Assembly: GCA_955652195.1 (NCBI GenBank)
Contig: CATPBC010000341.1
Span: 1 to 6,397, forward strand
From: an uncultured Xanthobacteraceae bacterium
Lineage (GTDB): Bacteria; Pseudomonadota; Alphaproteobacteria; Rhizobiales; Xanthobacteraceae
Length of the DNA stretch: 6,397 bases
Direction of reading: 5' to 3'
Positions 1 through 5,177 of the stretch are shown here, piece after piece. Numbering within the stretch: the first letter of the stretch is position 1; each line of letters starts with the position of its first letter. Both the position numbers and the translations under genes were made by a program. The notes beneath the pieces were generated by a model. The model saw nothing but the letters and a program-made list of their open reading frames with translations. It was not told where the DNA came from and made no database searches.

Positions 1-1
1 C

Positions 2-808
2 GCCTACAACCGCATGTTTGTCGCTTATCTGCGCACCTTCGCGCGCATGGGCTTGCGGTCGATACCGATGGTTGCCGAAAGCGGACCGATCGGCGGCAAT
101 CTCTCACACGAGTTCATCATCCTGGCGGAGACCGGCGAGAGCGAAGTGTTCTGTCACGGCGACTATCTTAACTTCGAAGTGCCGGGTCCGGATGTGGATT
201 TCAACGATGCTCCCGGCCTGCAGGCGATCGTCGATAAATGGACATCGCTATACGCCGCGACTTCCGAAAAACACGATGCAGGAGCTTTTGCCAAACTGGG
301 GACTGGCAAAGGCCTTTCCGCGCGCGGCATCGAAGTCGGACATATCTTCTATTTCGGCACCAAATATTCCGAGCCGATGAAAGCCGTGGTCACCGGCCCC
401 GACGGCGTCGATCATCCGGTCCACATGGGCTCCTATGGCATCGGGCCGGGCCGGCTGGTCGCCGCCATTATCGAAGCCTCCCACGACGACGCCGGCATCA
501 AATGGCCGGAACCGGTCGCGCCGTTCAAGGCGATGATCCTCAATCTCAAACAGGGCGGCAGCGATACCGACGCGGCGTGCGAAAAATTGTATGCCGCACT
601 GACCGGCAAGGGCGTCGATACGCTTTATGACGATCGTGACGAACGGCCTGGCGCGAAGTTTGCGACTGCCGACCTCATCGGCATGCCCTGGCAGATCCTG
701 GTGGGGCCCCGCAGTCTCGCCGAAGGCAAGGTGGAAGTGAAACGCCGCGCCAACGGGGAGCGGGAACTTTTATCGCCCGCCGATGCGGTGGCGCGGCTTG
801 TCGAATGA
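2..808 (+). CDS. proS: Prolyl-tRNA synthetase, C-terminal part (5' end outside window)
   Basis: Class II aminoacyl-tRNA synthetase that charges tRNA-Pro in the cytoplasm. The reading frame is open from the first bases, so the N-terminal part with motif 1 lies upstream. The visible 268 codons hold the [12 protein letters not shown] block (nt 80-115), the [16 protein letters not shown] block (nt 329-376), motif 3 GSYGIGPGR (nt 428-454), and then an anticodon-binding domain (about nt 530-800, with [18 protein letters not shown]). Between SHEF and GIEVGH there are only about 70 residues, where E. coli ProRS carries an insertion editing domain of roughly 180 residues. This is therefore the short alphaproteobacterial type with at most a mini-insertion, known from Rhodopseudomonas palustris. 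The motif-3 GCYGIG of E. coli reads GSYGIG here, which is also usual for this type. The stop is TGA at 806-808, and lolC/E follows 117 bases downstream on the same strand. Confidence 0.96.
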   Translation, partial: AYNRMFVAYLRTFARMGLRSIPMVAESGPIGGNLSHEFIILAETGESEVFCHGDYLNFEVPGPDVDFNDAPGLQAIVDKWTSLYAATSEKHDAGAFAKLGTGKGLSARGIEVGHIFYFGTKYSEPMKAVVTGPDGVDHPVHMGSYGIGPGRLVAAIIEASHDDAGIKWPEPVAPFKAMILNLKQGGSDTDAACEKLYAALTGKGVDTLYDDRDERPGAKFATADLIGMPWQILVGPRSLAEGKVEVKRRANGERELLSPADAVARLVE

Positions 809-859
809 ACTTCTCGACTGAAGTTGCCGCATGAATCTGTGCGTGGTGCCGGTCTGACG

Positions 860-890
860 CGATTTGCGCGGCTTGAAACCGCCAGAATCG
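860..890 (+). other. Imperfect hairpin between proS and lolC/E
   Basis: CGATTT (860-865) can pair with GAATCG (885-890), counting one G-T pair. GCGG (868-871) pairs with CCGC (879-882) around a 7-base loop, with a 2x2 mismatch between the two stems. There is no T run after it, so it is not a canonical intrinsic terminator. It could be a processing or attenuating structure in the proS-lolC spacer, or chance in GC-rich DNA. I see no convincing promoter in this 117-base gap. Confidence 0.25.
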
Positions 891-925
891 TGTGAAACTC
901 CGAGCATCCACGGGGACTAGTATTC

Positions 926-2194
926 ATGGCCGAGCCGACCGGCACCCTTCCGTTTGCCGCCTTCGAATGGATGCTATCGCTGCGTTATCTGCGGGCGCGG
1001 CGCAGGGAAGGGTTCATTTCCGTGATCGCCGGCTTCTCCTTCCTCGGCATCATGCTTGGCGTCGCGACCTTGATCATCGTGATGGCGGTGATGAACGGCT
1101 TCCGCCAGGAGCTGTTGTCGAAGATATTGGGGCTGAACGGTCACCTCCTCATCCAGCCGCTTGAATCACCGCTAACCGACTATGCTGCGGTGGCCGATCG
1201 TGTCGCCAGGTTGGATGGCATCACCCTCGCTGCGCCGTTGGTCGAAGGCCAGGCGCTCGCCTCATCGCCATTCAACGCATCCGGCGTCGTCGTGCGCGGC
1301 ATGCTCGGCGCCGACCTGACGAAGCTGTCGCAAATCGCCAGCAATATCAAACAAGGCACGCTCGATGGCTTCGATACCGGGCAAGGGCTGGTGATTGGCC
1401 GCCGTCTTGCGGAGCAGCTTTCGGTCCGCGCCGGCGACAATATTACGCTCGTGGCGCCGCGCGGAGCGGTGACGCCAATGGGCACGACACCGCGCATCAA
1501 GGCCTACAAGATCGCCGCCGTTTTCGAGATCGGAATGTCGGAATACGATTCCGCCTTCGTGTTCATGCCGCTCACCGAGGCGCAAGCCTATTTCAATCGC
1601 GCCGGCGATGTCACCGCGATTGAAGTCTATACCAACGATCCAGACCACATCGATCGTTTCCGCCAAGCGGTCACCGATGCGGCCGCGCGCCCGATCTACA
1701 TGATCGATTGGCGGCAGCGCAACGCAACCTTCTTCAACGCGCTGCAGGTCGAACGCAACGTGATGTTCCTGATCCTTACTCTGATCGTGCTGGTGGCGGC
1801 GCTTAATATCGTCTCGGGACTGATCATGCTGGTGAAGGATAAAGGCAGCGATATCGCGATACTGCGCACGATGGGCGCGACCCAAGGCGCCATGATGCGG
1901 GTGTTTCTCATCACCGGCGCCTCGATCGGCGTGGTCGGCACCGTGGTCGGCTTTCTGCTCGGCACCATCGTCTGTCTCAATATCGAGGAAATTCGCCGTT
2001 TTCTGTCGTGGCTGACCAACACCGAGCTGTTTTCGCCGGAGCTTTATTTCCTCTCGAAACTTCCAGCGGACATGAATCTGAAGGAAACTTTAGCTGTCCT
2101 CGTCATGGCGCTCGGCCTATCATTGCTCGCGACGCTCTACCCGTCCTGGCGGGCGGCGCGGCTCGATCCCGTCGAAGCTCTGCGCTACGAGTGA
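926..2194 (+). CDS. lolC: Lipoprotein-releasing ABC transporter permease (LolC/LolE family, LolF-like)
   Basis: Inner-membrane permease of the Lol system, which extracts outer-membrane lipoproteins and passes them to periplasmic LolA. It is 422 aa, the normal family length of about 410-425. It shows the MacB/LolC topology: TM1 about residues 31-56, a large periplasmic domain about 60-275, TM2 about 279-303, TM3 about 325-352 and TM4 about 387-405. The FtsX-type coupling region DKGSDIAILRTMGAT (305-319) and the C-terminal SWRAARLDPVEALRYE are typical. Residues 183-190 (TPMGTTPR) match the LolC hook that binds LolA. Only one permease gene is present next to lolD, so the complex probably contains two copies of it, as in LolDF systems; this is inference. 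The start ATG is preceded by GGGGA at 912-916, nine bases away. lolD begins 9 bases after the TGA, so the two are surely co-transcribed. Confidence 0.95.
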   Translation: MAEPTGTLPFAAFEWMLSLRYLRARRREGFISVIAGFSFLGIMLGVATLIIVMAVMNGFRQELLSKILGLNGHLLIQPLESPLTDYAAVADRVARLDGITLAAPLVEGQALASSPFNASGVVVRGMLGADLTKLSQIASNIKQGTLDGFDTGQGLVIGRRLAEQLSVRAGDNITLVAPRGAVTPMGTTPRIKAYKIAAVFEIGMSEYDSAFVFMPLTEAQAYFNRAGDVTAIEVYTNDPDHIDRFRQAVTDAAARPIYMIDWRQRNATFFNALQVERNVMFLILTLIVLVAALNIVSGLIMLVKDKGSDIAILRTMGATQGAMMRVFLITGASIGVVGTVVGFLLGTIVCLNIEEIRRFLSWLTNTELFSPELYFLSKLPADMNLKETLAVLVMALGLSLLATLYPSWRAARLDPVEALRYE

Positions 2195-2203
2195 TCCGAC
2201 GCA

Positions 2204-2935
2204 ATGGACGACACCACCACGATACGCGAGCCGAACACCTCAGCAGCCAGTGAAGATCACCCGCTCGTCTTCCTGCACGGCATAAGCCGGCAGTTCCATC
2301 AAGGCGATTCGACGCTGACCATTCTCAAAGGCGCCGAGCTTGCGGTGTGGCCCGGCCAATCGGTCGCGCTGGTGGGCCCGTCAGGCGCCGGTAAATCCAC
2401 GCTATTGCATATTGCCGGGCTGCTCGAACACCCGGATGCTGGCGAAGTCTATATCGATGCGGTTGCGACATCGCACCTTTCCGATCTTCAGCGCACCCGC
2501 ATCAGGCGAACCGAAATTGGATTTGTTTATCAATTTCACCATCTGTTGCCGGAATTTTCGGCTCTGGAAAACGTTGTCCTGCCGCAGATGATCCGCGGTC
2601 TGGCGCGCCATGAGGCGAGCCGCCGTAGTATCGAGCTTCTCAGCTATCTCGGCCTGAAAGAACGCCTGACGCATCGGCCGGCGGAGTTGTCGGGCGGCGA
2701 ACAGCAGCGCGTCGCCATCGCGCGTGCGGTCGCCAATGCGCCGCGCATTCTGCTTGCCGATGAGCCGACCGGTAATCTCGACGTGCACACAGCGGAGCAT
2801 GTATTCGCCACGCTCAATCAATTGGTGCGCGCCTCAGGCCTGGCCGCGATCATCGCAACGCATAATCTCGACATCGCCTCGCAAATGGATCGCCGCGTCA
2901 CGATCCGCGACGGACTCGTGGTCGAACTATCCTGA
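2204..2935 (+). CDS. lolD: Lipoprotein-releasing ABC transporter ATP-binding protein LolD
   Basis: ATPase that powers lipoprotein release by the LolC/E permease encoded just upstream. It is 243 aa, slightly longer than the usual 225-235 because of a polar N-terminal extension (residues 1-20). All nucleotide-binding motifs are intact: Walker [10 protein letters not shown] (58-66), Q-loop Q110 in [18 protein letters not shown], signature LSGGEQQ (162-168), Walker B ILLADEP (182-188) with catalytic E187, D-loop GNLD (190-193) and H-loop H220. The [10 protein letters not shown] stretch is characteristic of LolD as against the related MacB and FtsE ATPases. The gap to lolC/E is 9 bases and the only Shine-Dalgarno-like stretch is GAGTGA, which overlaps the lolC/E stop, suggesting translational coupling. 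It ends with TGA, followed 7 bases later by a RIME-like palindrome. Confidence 0.96.
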   Translation: MDDTTTIREPNTSAASEDHPLVFLHGISRQFHQGDSTLTILKGAELAVWPGQSVALVGPSGAGKSTLLHIAGLLEHPDAGEVYIDAVATSHLSDLQRTRIRRTEIGFVYQFHHLLPEFSALENVVLPQMIRGLARHEASRRSIELLSYLGLKERLTHRPAELSGGEQQRVAIARAVANAPRILLADEPTGNLDVHTAEHVFATLNQLVRASGLAAIIATHNLDIASQMDRRVTIRDGLVVELS

Positions 2936-2942
2936 GCGGCTA

Positions 2943-2991
2943 GCGCATGATCCCGAAAAGTGGGAACCGGTTTTCGGATAAGATCATGCGC
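2943..2991. repeat. RIME-like dispersed palindromic repeat
   Basis: Near-perfect palindrome: outer arms GCGCATGATC (2943-2952) and GATCATGCGC (2982-2991) pair over 10 bp. Inner arms CCGAAAA (2953-2959) and TTTTCGG (2971-2977) pair over 7 bp around an 11-base loop, with a 4-base bulge ATAA at 2978-2981. The pattern GCATGATC..GAAAA....TTTTCGG..GATCATGC is one I know as a highly repeated intergenic element in Rhizobium, Mesorhizobium and Bradyrhizobium genomes (RIME type). It sits right after lolD, in the convergent gap with the - strand DUF3551 gene, where its hairpin may protect or end the lolC-lolD mRNA. Confidence 0.7.
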
Positions 2992-3021
2992 AAACTTAAT
3001 GTTAGGGACGCTCCACAATTC

Positions 3022-3064
3022 AACTTAGGCGGATCGCGCTCACCGGGCACGTTCGCCTAGTTTT
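3022..3064. terminator. Possible bidirectional terminator between lolD and the DUF3551 gene
   Basis: TAGGCG (3026-3031) and CGCCTA (3054-3059) form an inverted repeat with a 22-base loop. The flanks AAC(T) (3022-3025) and GTTTT (3060-3064) extend the pairing and give a short T run on the + strand. The right arm overlaps the TAG stop of the - strand gene. Position between convergent genes suits a terminator, but the loop is long and the T run short. Confidence 0.3.
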
Positions 3065-3308
3065 GATAGCCGCGGTAACGCCGATGCGGTCCGGGCGGCG
3101 GGCGATATTGCGTATTGGGCTCACAGAAACCGCCGATGCCGCTCACCGTGGCCAGGCATTGCTGAAAAGTGGTGAAGCCGCAATTTGTGGCGCCGCCCAG
3201 GCCGCGGCCACTGTAATAGGCGCACCATGGATAGTTCTGCGCATGAGCGGGCCTGCCGATCGCGGTCATCACGGTCAGCGCTCCCAATAGGCAAAGCGCG
3301 GTTCTCAT
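3057..3308 (-). CDS. DUF3551 family small secreted protein
   Basis: An 83-aa protein with a clear Sec signal peptide (residues 1-23, hydrophobic core LCLLGALTVMTAIG, cleavage likely after AHA). The mature part begins QNYPWCAYYSGRGLGG and continues with NCGF and QQC, the conserved layout of DUF3551 proteins that are abundant, often in many copies, in Bradyrhizobium and relatives. The mature part has four cysteines (C29, C43, C51, C62), suited to two disulfides in the periplasm or outside the cell, and ends in a basic, proline-rich tail. No function is known for the family. The start is supported by GAGAGGAA (complement of 3315-3322), about 6 bases upstream. It is convergent with lolD and lies 77 bases downstream of another small secreted protein gene in the same orientation. 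The two may share a transcript. Confidence 0.8.
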   Translation of the reverse strand: MRTALCLLGALTVMTAIGRPAHAQNYPWCAYYSGRGLGGATNCGFTTFQQCLATVSGIGGFCEPNTQYRPPPGPHRRYRGYQN

Positions 3309-3385
3309 AGGCTATTCCTCTCGTCTCGCTATCGAGAAGAGAACGTCCGGTCTCGCTTTCTGTTCAGGTGCGTCGCCAGGCGCGA

Positions 3386-3610
3386 TTAGCAGCGGACGCA
3401 CCAGCAGCGGTAGGGTCCGCAGCGCCGGGTCGTGCCCGGCGGACAAAACGGCCCAAAGCCGCGGCAGGCGGCCTCTTTGACGACCGGCGTGGCGTTTTGA
3501 ATTTGCGCGTGCAGGCGCGCCGCGCCGAGGGACTGAGTCTGTGCCATAGCGGCAACGGCTGACGCTGCGAGCACGAGCGCCACAGCCGTCCAGGTCGTGA
3601 GTTTTCGCAT
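3386..3610 (-). CDS. Small secreted cysteine-rich protein (hypothetical)
   Basis: A 74-aa protein of unknown function. Residues 1-23 form a signal peptide (basic MRK, hydrophobic TAVALVLAASAVAAMA, cleavage likely before QTQS). A polar segment (24-48) follows, then a compact tail of 26 residues holding six cysteines: C49, C56, C64, C69, C71 and C74. The spacing is C-x6-C-x7-C-x4-C-x-C-x2-C, with the GFGPFCPPGT motif. Six cysteines suggest three disulfides (a knot-like mini-domain) or, less likely in an exported protein, metal binding. The start is very well supported: a perfect AGGAGG (complement of 3616-3621) lies 5 bases before ATG. I recall similar small proteins in Hyphomicrobiales but no family name. 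It is transcribed in the same direction as the DUF3551 gene downstream. A response-regulator remnant ends just before its Shine-Dalgarno. Confidence 0.7.
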   Translation of the reverse strand: MRKLTTWTAVALVLAASAVAAMAQTQSLGAARLHAQIQNATPVVKEAACRGFGPFCPPGTTRRCGPYRCWCVRC

Positions 3611-3622
3611 CAGATCCTCCTC

Positions 3623-3763
3623 TTATAGCCGAAGTGCCGAACCTTTCGACGGCAGGCCGTCAGGGCTGCCGTCGGAAAGAACGTCGTGCCCTTGTTCCTC
3701 CAAATAGGACTAGCCCAATACGCGGACCTGATCCTCATCCTCGGCAACCAGCACAATGGCCAT
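3623..3763 (-). pseudogene. Response-regulator receiver domain remnant with premature TAG
   Basis: Reading the - strand from ATG at 3763 gives MAIVLVAEDEDQVRVLG, then TAG (3712-3710), then SYLEEQGHDVLS in the same frame. This is the beginning of a CheY-like receiver domain: beta-1 AIVLVAEDED with the acidic metal-binding pair, helix 1 and the QGH turn leading to beta-2. A GAG-to-TAG change would explain the stop, since related proteins read VLAESYLxEQGH. After about 30 codons the similarity fades (DGSPDGLPSKG), and the frame ends at TAA 3625-3623. The phosphoacceptor Asp region (about residue 55) and the rest of the domain are missing, so the gene is both interrupted and truncated. Assignment is by motif recognition of a short stretch. 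Confidence 0.65.
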
Positions 3764-3854
3764 GCACGCGAGCCCTTTGGCCACGTCAAATAACCCACCT
3801 TGCGGCTTGTTCCCCGACCTGGCGGGAAGTTGACTGGAATGTCACGCAGGTTAG
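3764..3854. other. Non-coding junction between two gene remnants
   Basis: This stretch separates the divergently oriented receiver-domain remnant and the transposase remnant. On the - strand, AAAGGG (complement of 3773-3778) lies about nine bases before the receiver ATG and may be its old Shine-Dalgarno. On the + strand, REVDWNV in another frame (about 3823-3843) could be a frameshifted continuation of the transposase, but this is too short to assert. No intact gene is visible. Confidence 0.3.
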
Positions 3855-4148
3855 CACAGTCGCTTTGAAATGAAGCGCATCAATCACGAGGAAGCATATA
3901 GCCTCGACGGCGCCTGCACGAATTGGGCCGAGTAATTTTTCAGCCGCATGCGTCGCGCCGAAATCGGACACCATCATCATATCGCCGGGGATTATTTGCT
4001 CCGCTACGTGCAAGAGGCTTCATGGCGCGAAGATAACCGCAGCGCCTCTAATGGCGAACAGGTGAGCCGCCTTGCGGCGCTGGTCGTGAAGAACAAGCCG
4101 AGCGTCGATTTCAGTGGCTATTGGCAGCGGTATATTTCAGCGCAATAA
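3855..4148 (+). pseudogene. IS1595/ISXO2-type transposase remnant, C-terminal part with in-frame TAA
   Basis: One frame reads HSRFEMKRINHEEAYSLDG, ACTNWAE, TAA (3933-3935), then FFSRMRRAEIGHHHHIAG, YLLRYVQEASWREDN, SNGEQVSRLAALVV and SVDFSGYWQR, ending at TAA 4146-4148. This is the C-terminal end of an ISXO2-like transposase domain, where intact copies read AESFFSRLRRAEIGHHHHIAG, so the TAA probably replaced a serine codon. Upstream the same frame has a TAG at 3852-3854, and no recognisable transposase N-terminus precedes it within the window. Thus roughly two thirds of the gene is gone. The ATG at 3948 could start a 66-aa fragment, but it has no Shine-Dalgarno and would lack the catalytic domain. 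I found no terminal inverted repeats or target duplication. Confidence 0.75.
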
Positions 4149-4179
4149 TCCCAGAGAGGGGACCAAGGACGGAGGCATA

Positions 4180-4362
4180 ATGGCCCCTGATAACATAAAT
4201 GATCCGAAGCATTGGCGAGATCGAGCAACAGAAATGCGCGCATCGGCAGAGGAAACGAAAGATGCCGATACTCGAAAAATAATGCTCAGATTGGCCAGCG
4301 ACTATGACCAGCTGGCTGAGTGGGCTGAGATACGCCTGAACGACAAACGGTCAAAATCATAA
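4180..4362 (+). CDS. Small conserved Hyphomicrobiales protein (hypothetical)
   Basis: A 60-aa soluble, highly charged protein: NDPKHWRDRATEMRASAEE at residues 7-25, followed by DADTRKIMLRLASDYDQLAEWAEIR. The pattern DPxHWRxRAxExRxxAE...MLxxAxDYDxLAxxAE is one I recognise from many short hypothetical proteins in Bradyrhizobium, Mesorhizobium and relatives. They are predicted to fold as two amphipathic helices, and their function is unknown. The start ATG at 4180 is favoured by GGAGG at 4171-4175, four bases upstream. An in-frame ATG at 4114 would overlap the end of the transposase remnant and lacks such a site. The gene begins 31 bases after that remnant ends and converges on the - strand gene: its TAA at 4360-4362 overlaps the other gene's last codons by a few bases. 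Confidence 0.75.
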   Translation: MAPDNINDPKHWRDRATEMRASAEETKDADTRKIMLRLASDYDQLAEWAEIRLNDKRSKS

Positions 4363-4689
4363 GCTGCGGCCTTTTACGGCAGCGCCATTTGCAGGACTGA
4401 CGATCCTGCGGCGCGGTATCCCTTCGCCAATCGTCCTAACCGTCCGCCCATTATGACTTTGCAGGCAGGTTTGAACCGAAGCCGCCAGGCGGCGAACCTC
4501 TTTCGTGTCAGGATTGGCGACGCCTTTTGCTCGCGGCATCACTTCGACGATTTGCCGCGCCGTCATCGGCCCCTCAGCATCCCGCAACACGTCTAGGACA
4601 TGCCGGAACACGGTTCCTCTCTTGGGTAGTGGGTCACTTTGAATAAGGCAGTCCGCTTTCGCGCTTGCGACCTTGGCCGAACGGGTCAT
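4357..4689 (-). CDS. Hypothetical protein, possible winged-helix-like domain
   Basis: The conserved-looking core is LPKRGTVFRHVLDVLRDAEG, then MTARQIVEVM, DTKEVRRLAASVQTCLQSH, and GRTVRTIGEGIPRRRIV. The layout, helix - helix (MTARQI) - helix with conserved Arg/Leu - short strand ending in a basic tail, resembles small winged-helix-like hypothetical proteins common in Hyphomicrobiales. I infer possible DNA binding but know no function. The start is uncertain. ATG at 4689 (110 aa) keeps the KRG..FRHVLDVLR block and does not overlap the + strand gene at 4700. ATG at 4746 would overlap it. GTG at 4611 (84 aa) has the best Shine-Dalgarno (GAGAGG, four bases away) but cuts the family block short. 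Relatives often have a longer N-terminal coiled region, so this may be a shortened copy. The 3' end overlaps the convergent 60-aa gene by six bases. Confidence 0.55.
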   Translation of the reverse strand: MTRSAKVASAKADCLIQSDPLPKRGTVFRHVLDVLRDAEGPMTARQIVEVMPRAKGVANPDTKEVRRLAASVQTCLQSHNGRTVRTIGEGIPRRRIVSPANGAAVKGRSL

Positions 4690-4699
4690 ATTTGGCGTT

Positions 4700-4894
4700 A
4701 TGGGCAAATCCCCTCGAATCCGCGTGATCTTCAAGCCGAAACGCATTGCGGAGGGCGACTGGCAGATCGAAGCCCACTGTCCCGGTGCCGAAATCCGCTA
4801 CATCAAGGGTCTGACGAGCAAGACCGACTTTGACGAGTGGATGCAGGGCAGCCGACGAATAGATTGGCTCAGATCGCAGGGTTACGCGAAATGA
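4700..4894 (+). CDS. Small conserved hypothetical protein (64 aa)
   Basis: The protein begins MGKSPRIRVIFKPKRIAEGD, followed by WQIEAHCPGAEIRYIKGLTS, KTDFDEWM and RRIDWLRSQGYAK. It looks like a small alpha/beta protein: two strands (RVIFKP; DWQIEAHCP), a third (EIRYIKGL), then a helix SKTDFDEWMQ. The SK(x)xxDxWxxxxRRIDWLRSQGY ending is familiar from short hypothetical proteins in Bradyrhizobium and relatives. No function is known. Start choice: ATG 4700 gives the usual N-terminus before the R-V-I-F-K-P-K strand, but no good Shine-Dalgarno precedes it; TTG at 4673 would add nine residues. Its 5' end faces the - strand hypothetical gene head to head. Its stop TGA (4892-4894) overlaps an ATG at 4891 (ATGA), the start of a broken small ORF. 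Confidence 0.65.
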   Translation: MGKSPRIRVIFKPKRIAEGDWQIEAHCPGAEIRYIKGLTSKTDFDEWMQGSRRIDWLRSQGYAK

Positions 4895-5007
4895 CCAGGC
4901 GCCCCAAACGTCCCCAAGGACTGACTGCAGCCAAGCGGCTAAATTCGTGGCCGATGTCGCGACCCTCAATTCATGCTGCCCCCCGCTTGACCGAGAACAA
5001 GACATGA
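4891..5007 (+). pseudogene. Probable frameshifted remnant of a small KRPRD..AKFxVDxATG-type protein
   Basis: The ATG overlaps the preceding stop (ATGA) and opens MTRRPKRPQGLTAAKRLNSW, a 38-aa frame ending at TGA 5005-5007. In another frame, nt 4932-4964 read SQAAKFVADVAT. Joining KRP (first frame) to SQAAKFVADVAT (second frame) reproduces the start of a small Hyphomicrobiales protein type with KRPRDPxQLAKxIVDIATG. A one-base loss near the CCCC run around 4913-4916 would account for the change of frame. Downstream of this block the similarity ends before the LexA-box promoter. It may instead be a meaningless 38-aa ORF. Confidence 0.35.
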
Positions 5008-5015
5008 ACTATGTT
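4987..5015 (+). promoter_or_regulatory. Sigma70-type promoter
   Basis: TTGACC (-35, 4987-4992), a spacer of exactly 17 bp, and TATGTT (-10, 5010-5015) make the best housekeeping-type promoter in the window. A transcription start near 5022 would give an untranslated leader of about 24 bases before the ATG at 5046. The -10 overlaps a LexA half-site. Confidence 0.7.
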
Positions 5016-5027
5016 CATTCTATGTTC
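4995..5027. promoter_or_regulatory. Double LexA operator (two back-to-back SOS boxes)
   Basis: GAAC (4995-4998), seven bases, GAAC (5006-5009), three bases, GTTC (5013-5016), seven bases, GTTC (5024-5027). GTTC-N7-GTTC is the established LexA binding motif of Alphaproteobacteria; GAAC-N7-GAAC is the same motif on the other strand. The two boxes occupy the promoter spacer, the -10 and the expected start site, so bound LexA would block RNA polymerase. The eight fixed bases of one box are expected about 0.2 times by chance in this length on both strands; two abutting boxes on a promoter are very unlikely to be chance. Confidence 0.8.
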
Positions 5028-5045
5028 TCATTGGTGAGGCCAGTC

Positions 5046-5144
5046 ATGATCCGGTCGGTTTTTGAAGAGGCTGTCGCTTTGGCGTCTTTGAGCCTGTTTC
5101 TCGCGACCGTCGCGGTGTGGGCGCAGGTGCTGGGCGTACTTTAA
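5046..5144 (+). CDS. SOS-regulated single-span small membrane protein (32 aa), SidA-like in design
   Basis: A 32-aa protein: MIRSVFEEAVALASLSLFLA, then TVAVWAQVLGVL. A short cytoplasmic-type head with one Arg and two Glu (R3, E7, E8) leads into one transmembrane helix (about residues 9-30). The start at 5046 is preceded by GGTGAGG (5033-5039), six bases away. An in-frame ATG at 5004 lies upstream of the predicted transcription start and inside the operator, so it is unlikely. The gene sits directly behind a promoter with two LexA boxes, so it should be repressed normally and induced by DNA damage. Small membrane proteins with this control include Caulobacter SidA (29 aa), which stops cell division through the divisome; I infer a similar role from size, topology and control only, not from sequence identity. 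dnaE lies 183 bases downstream in the same direction. Confidence 0.65.
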   Translation: MIRSVFEEAVALASLSLFLATVAVWAQVLGVL

Positions 5145-5177
5145 GCAAACCAGCGCCGCAAAGGCCGTGGGCGCTGA

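Noticed and set aside
872..925. Possible promoter TTGAAA / TAGTAT upstream of lolC/E
   Set aside because: The hexamers are not at a workable spacing, so I do not call a promoter.
1262..1885. 207-aa - strand open frame inside lolC/E
   Set aside because: His/Asp/Arg-rich translation typical of the antisense of a membrane protein gene; lolC/E itself is clear.
3324..3337. Small inverted repeat TCTCG-CTAT-CGAGA upstream of the DUF3551 gene
   Set aside because: Only 5 bp per arm with no T run; could be chance, no assigned role.
3610..3798. 62-aa - strand frame over the response-regulator remnant
   Set aside because: Out of frame with the receiver-domain reading and without similarity; a shadow of the remnant.
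3786..4013. 75-aa - strand frame antisense to the transposase remnant
   Set aside because: The opposite strand carries the recognisable transposase sequence; nothing recognised in this frame.
3855..4179. CRISPR array, tRNA or other structured RNA in the middle strip
   Set aside because: No regularly spaced repeats and no tRNA cloverleaf pattern were seen; the only repeats are the palindromes listed.
4634..5005. 123-aa - strand frame upstream of the - strand hypothetical gene
   Set aside because: Mostly antisense to the 64-aa + strand gene and its promoter-proximal DNA; no family pattern.
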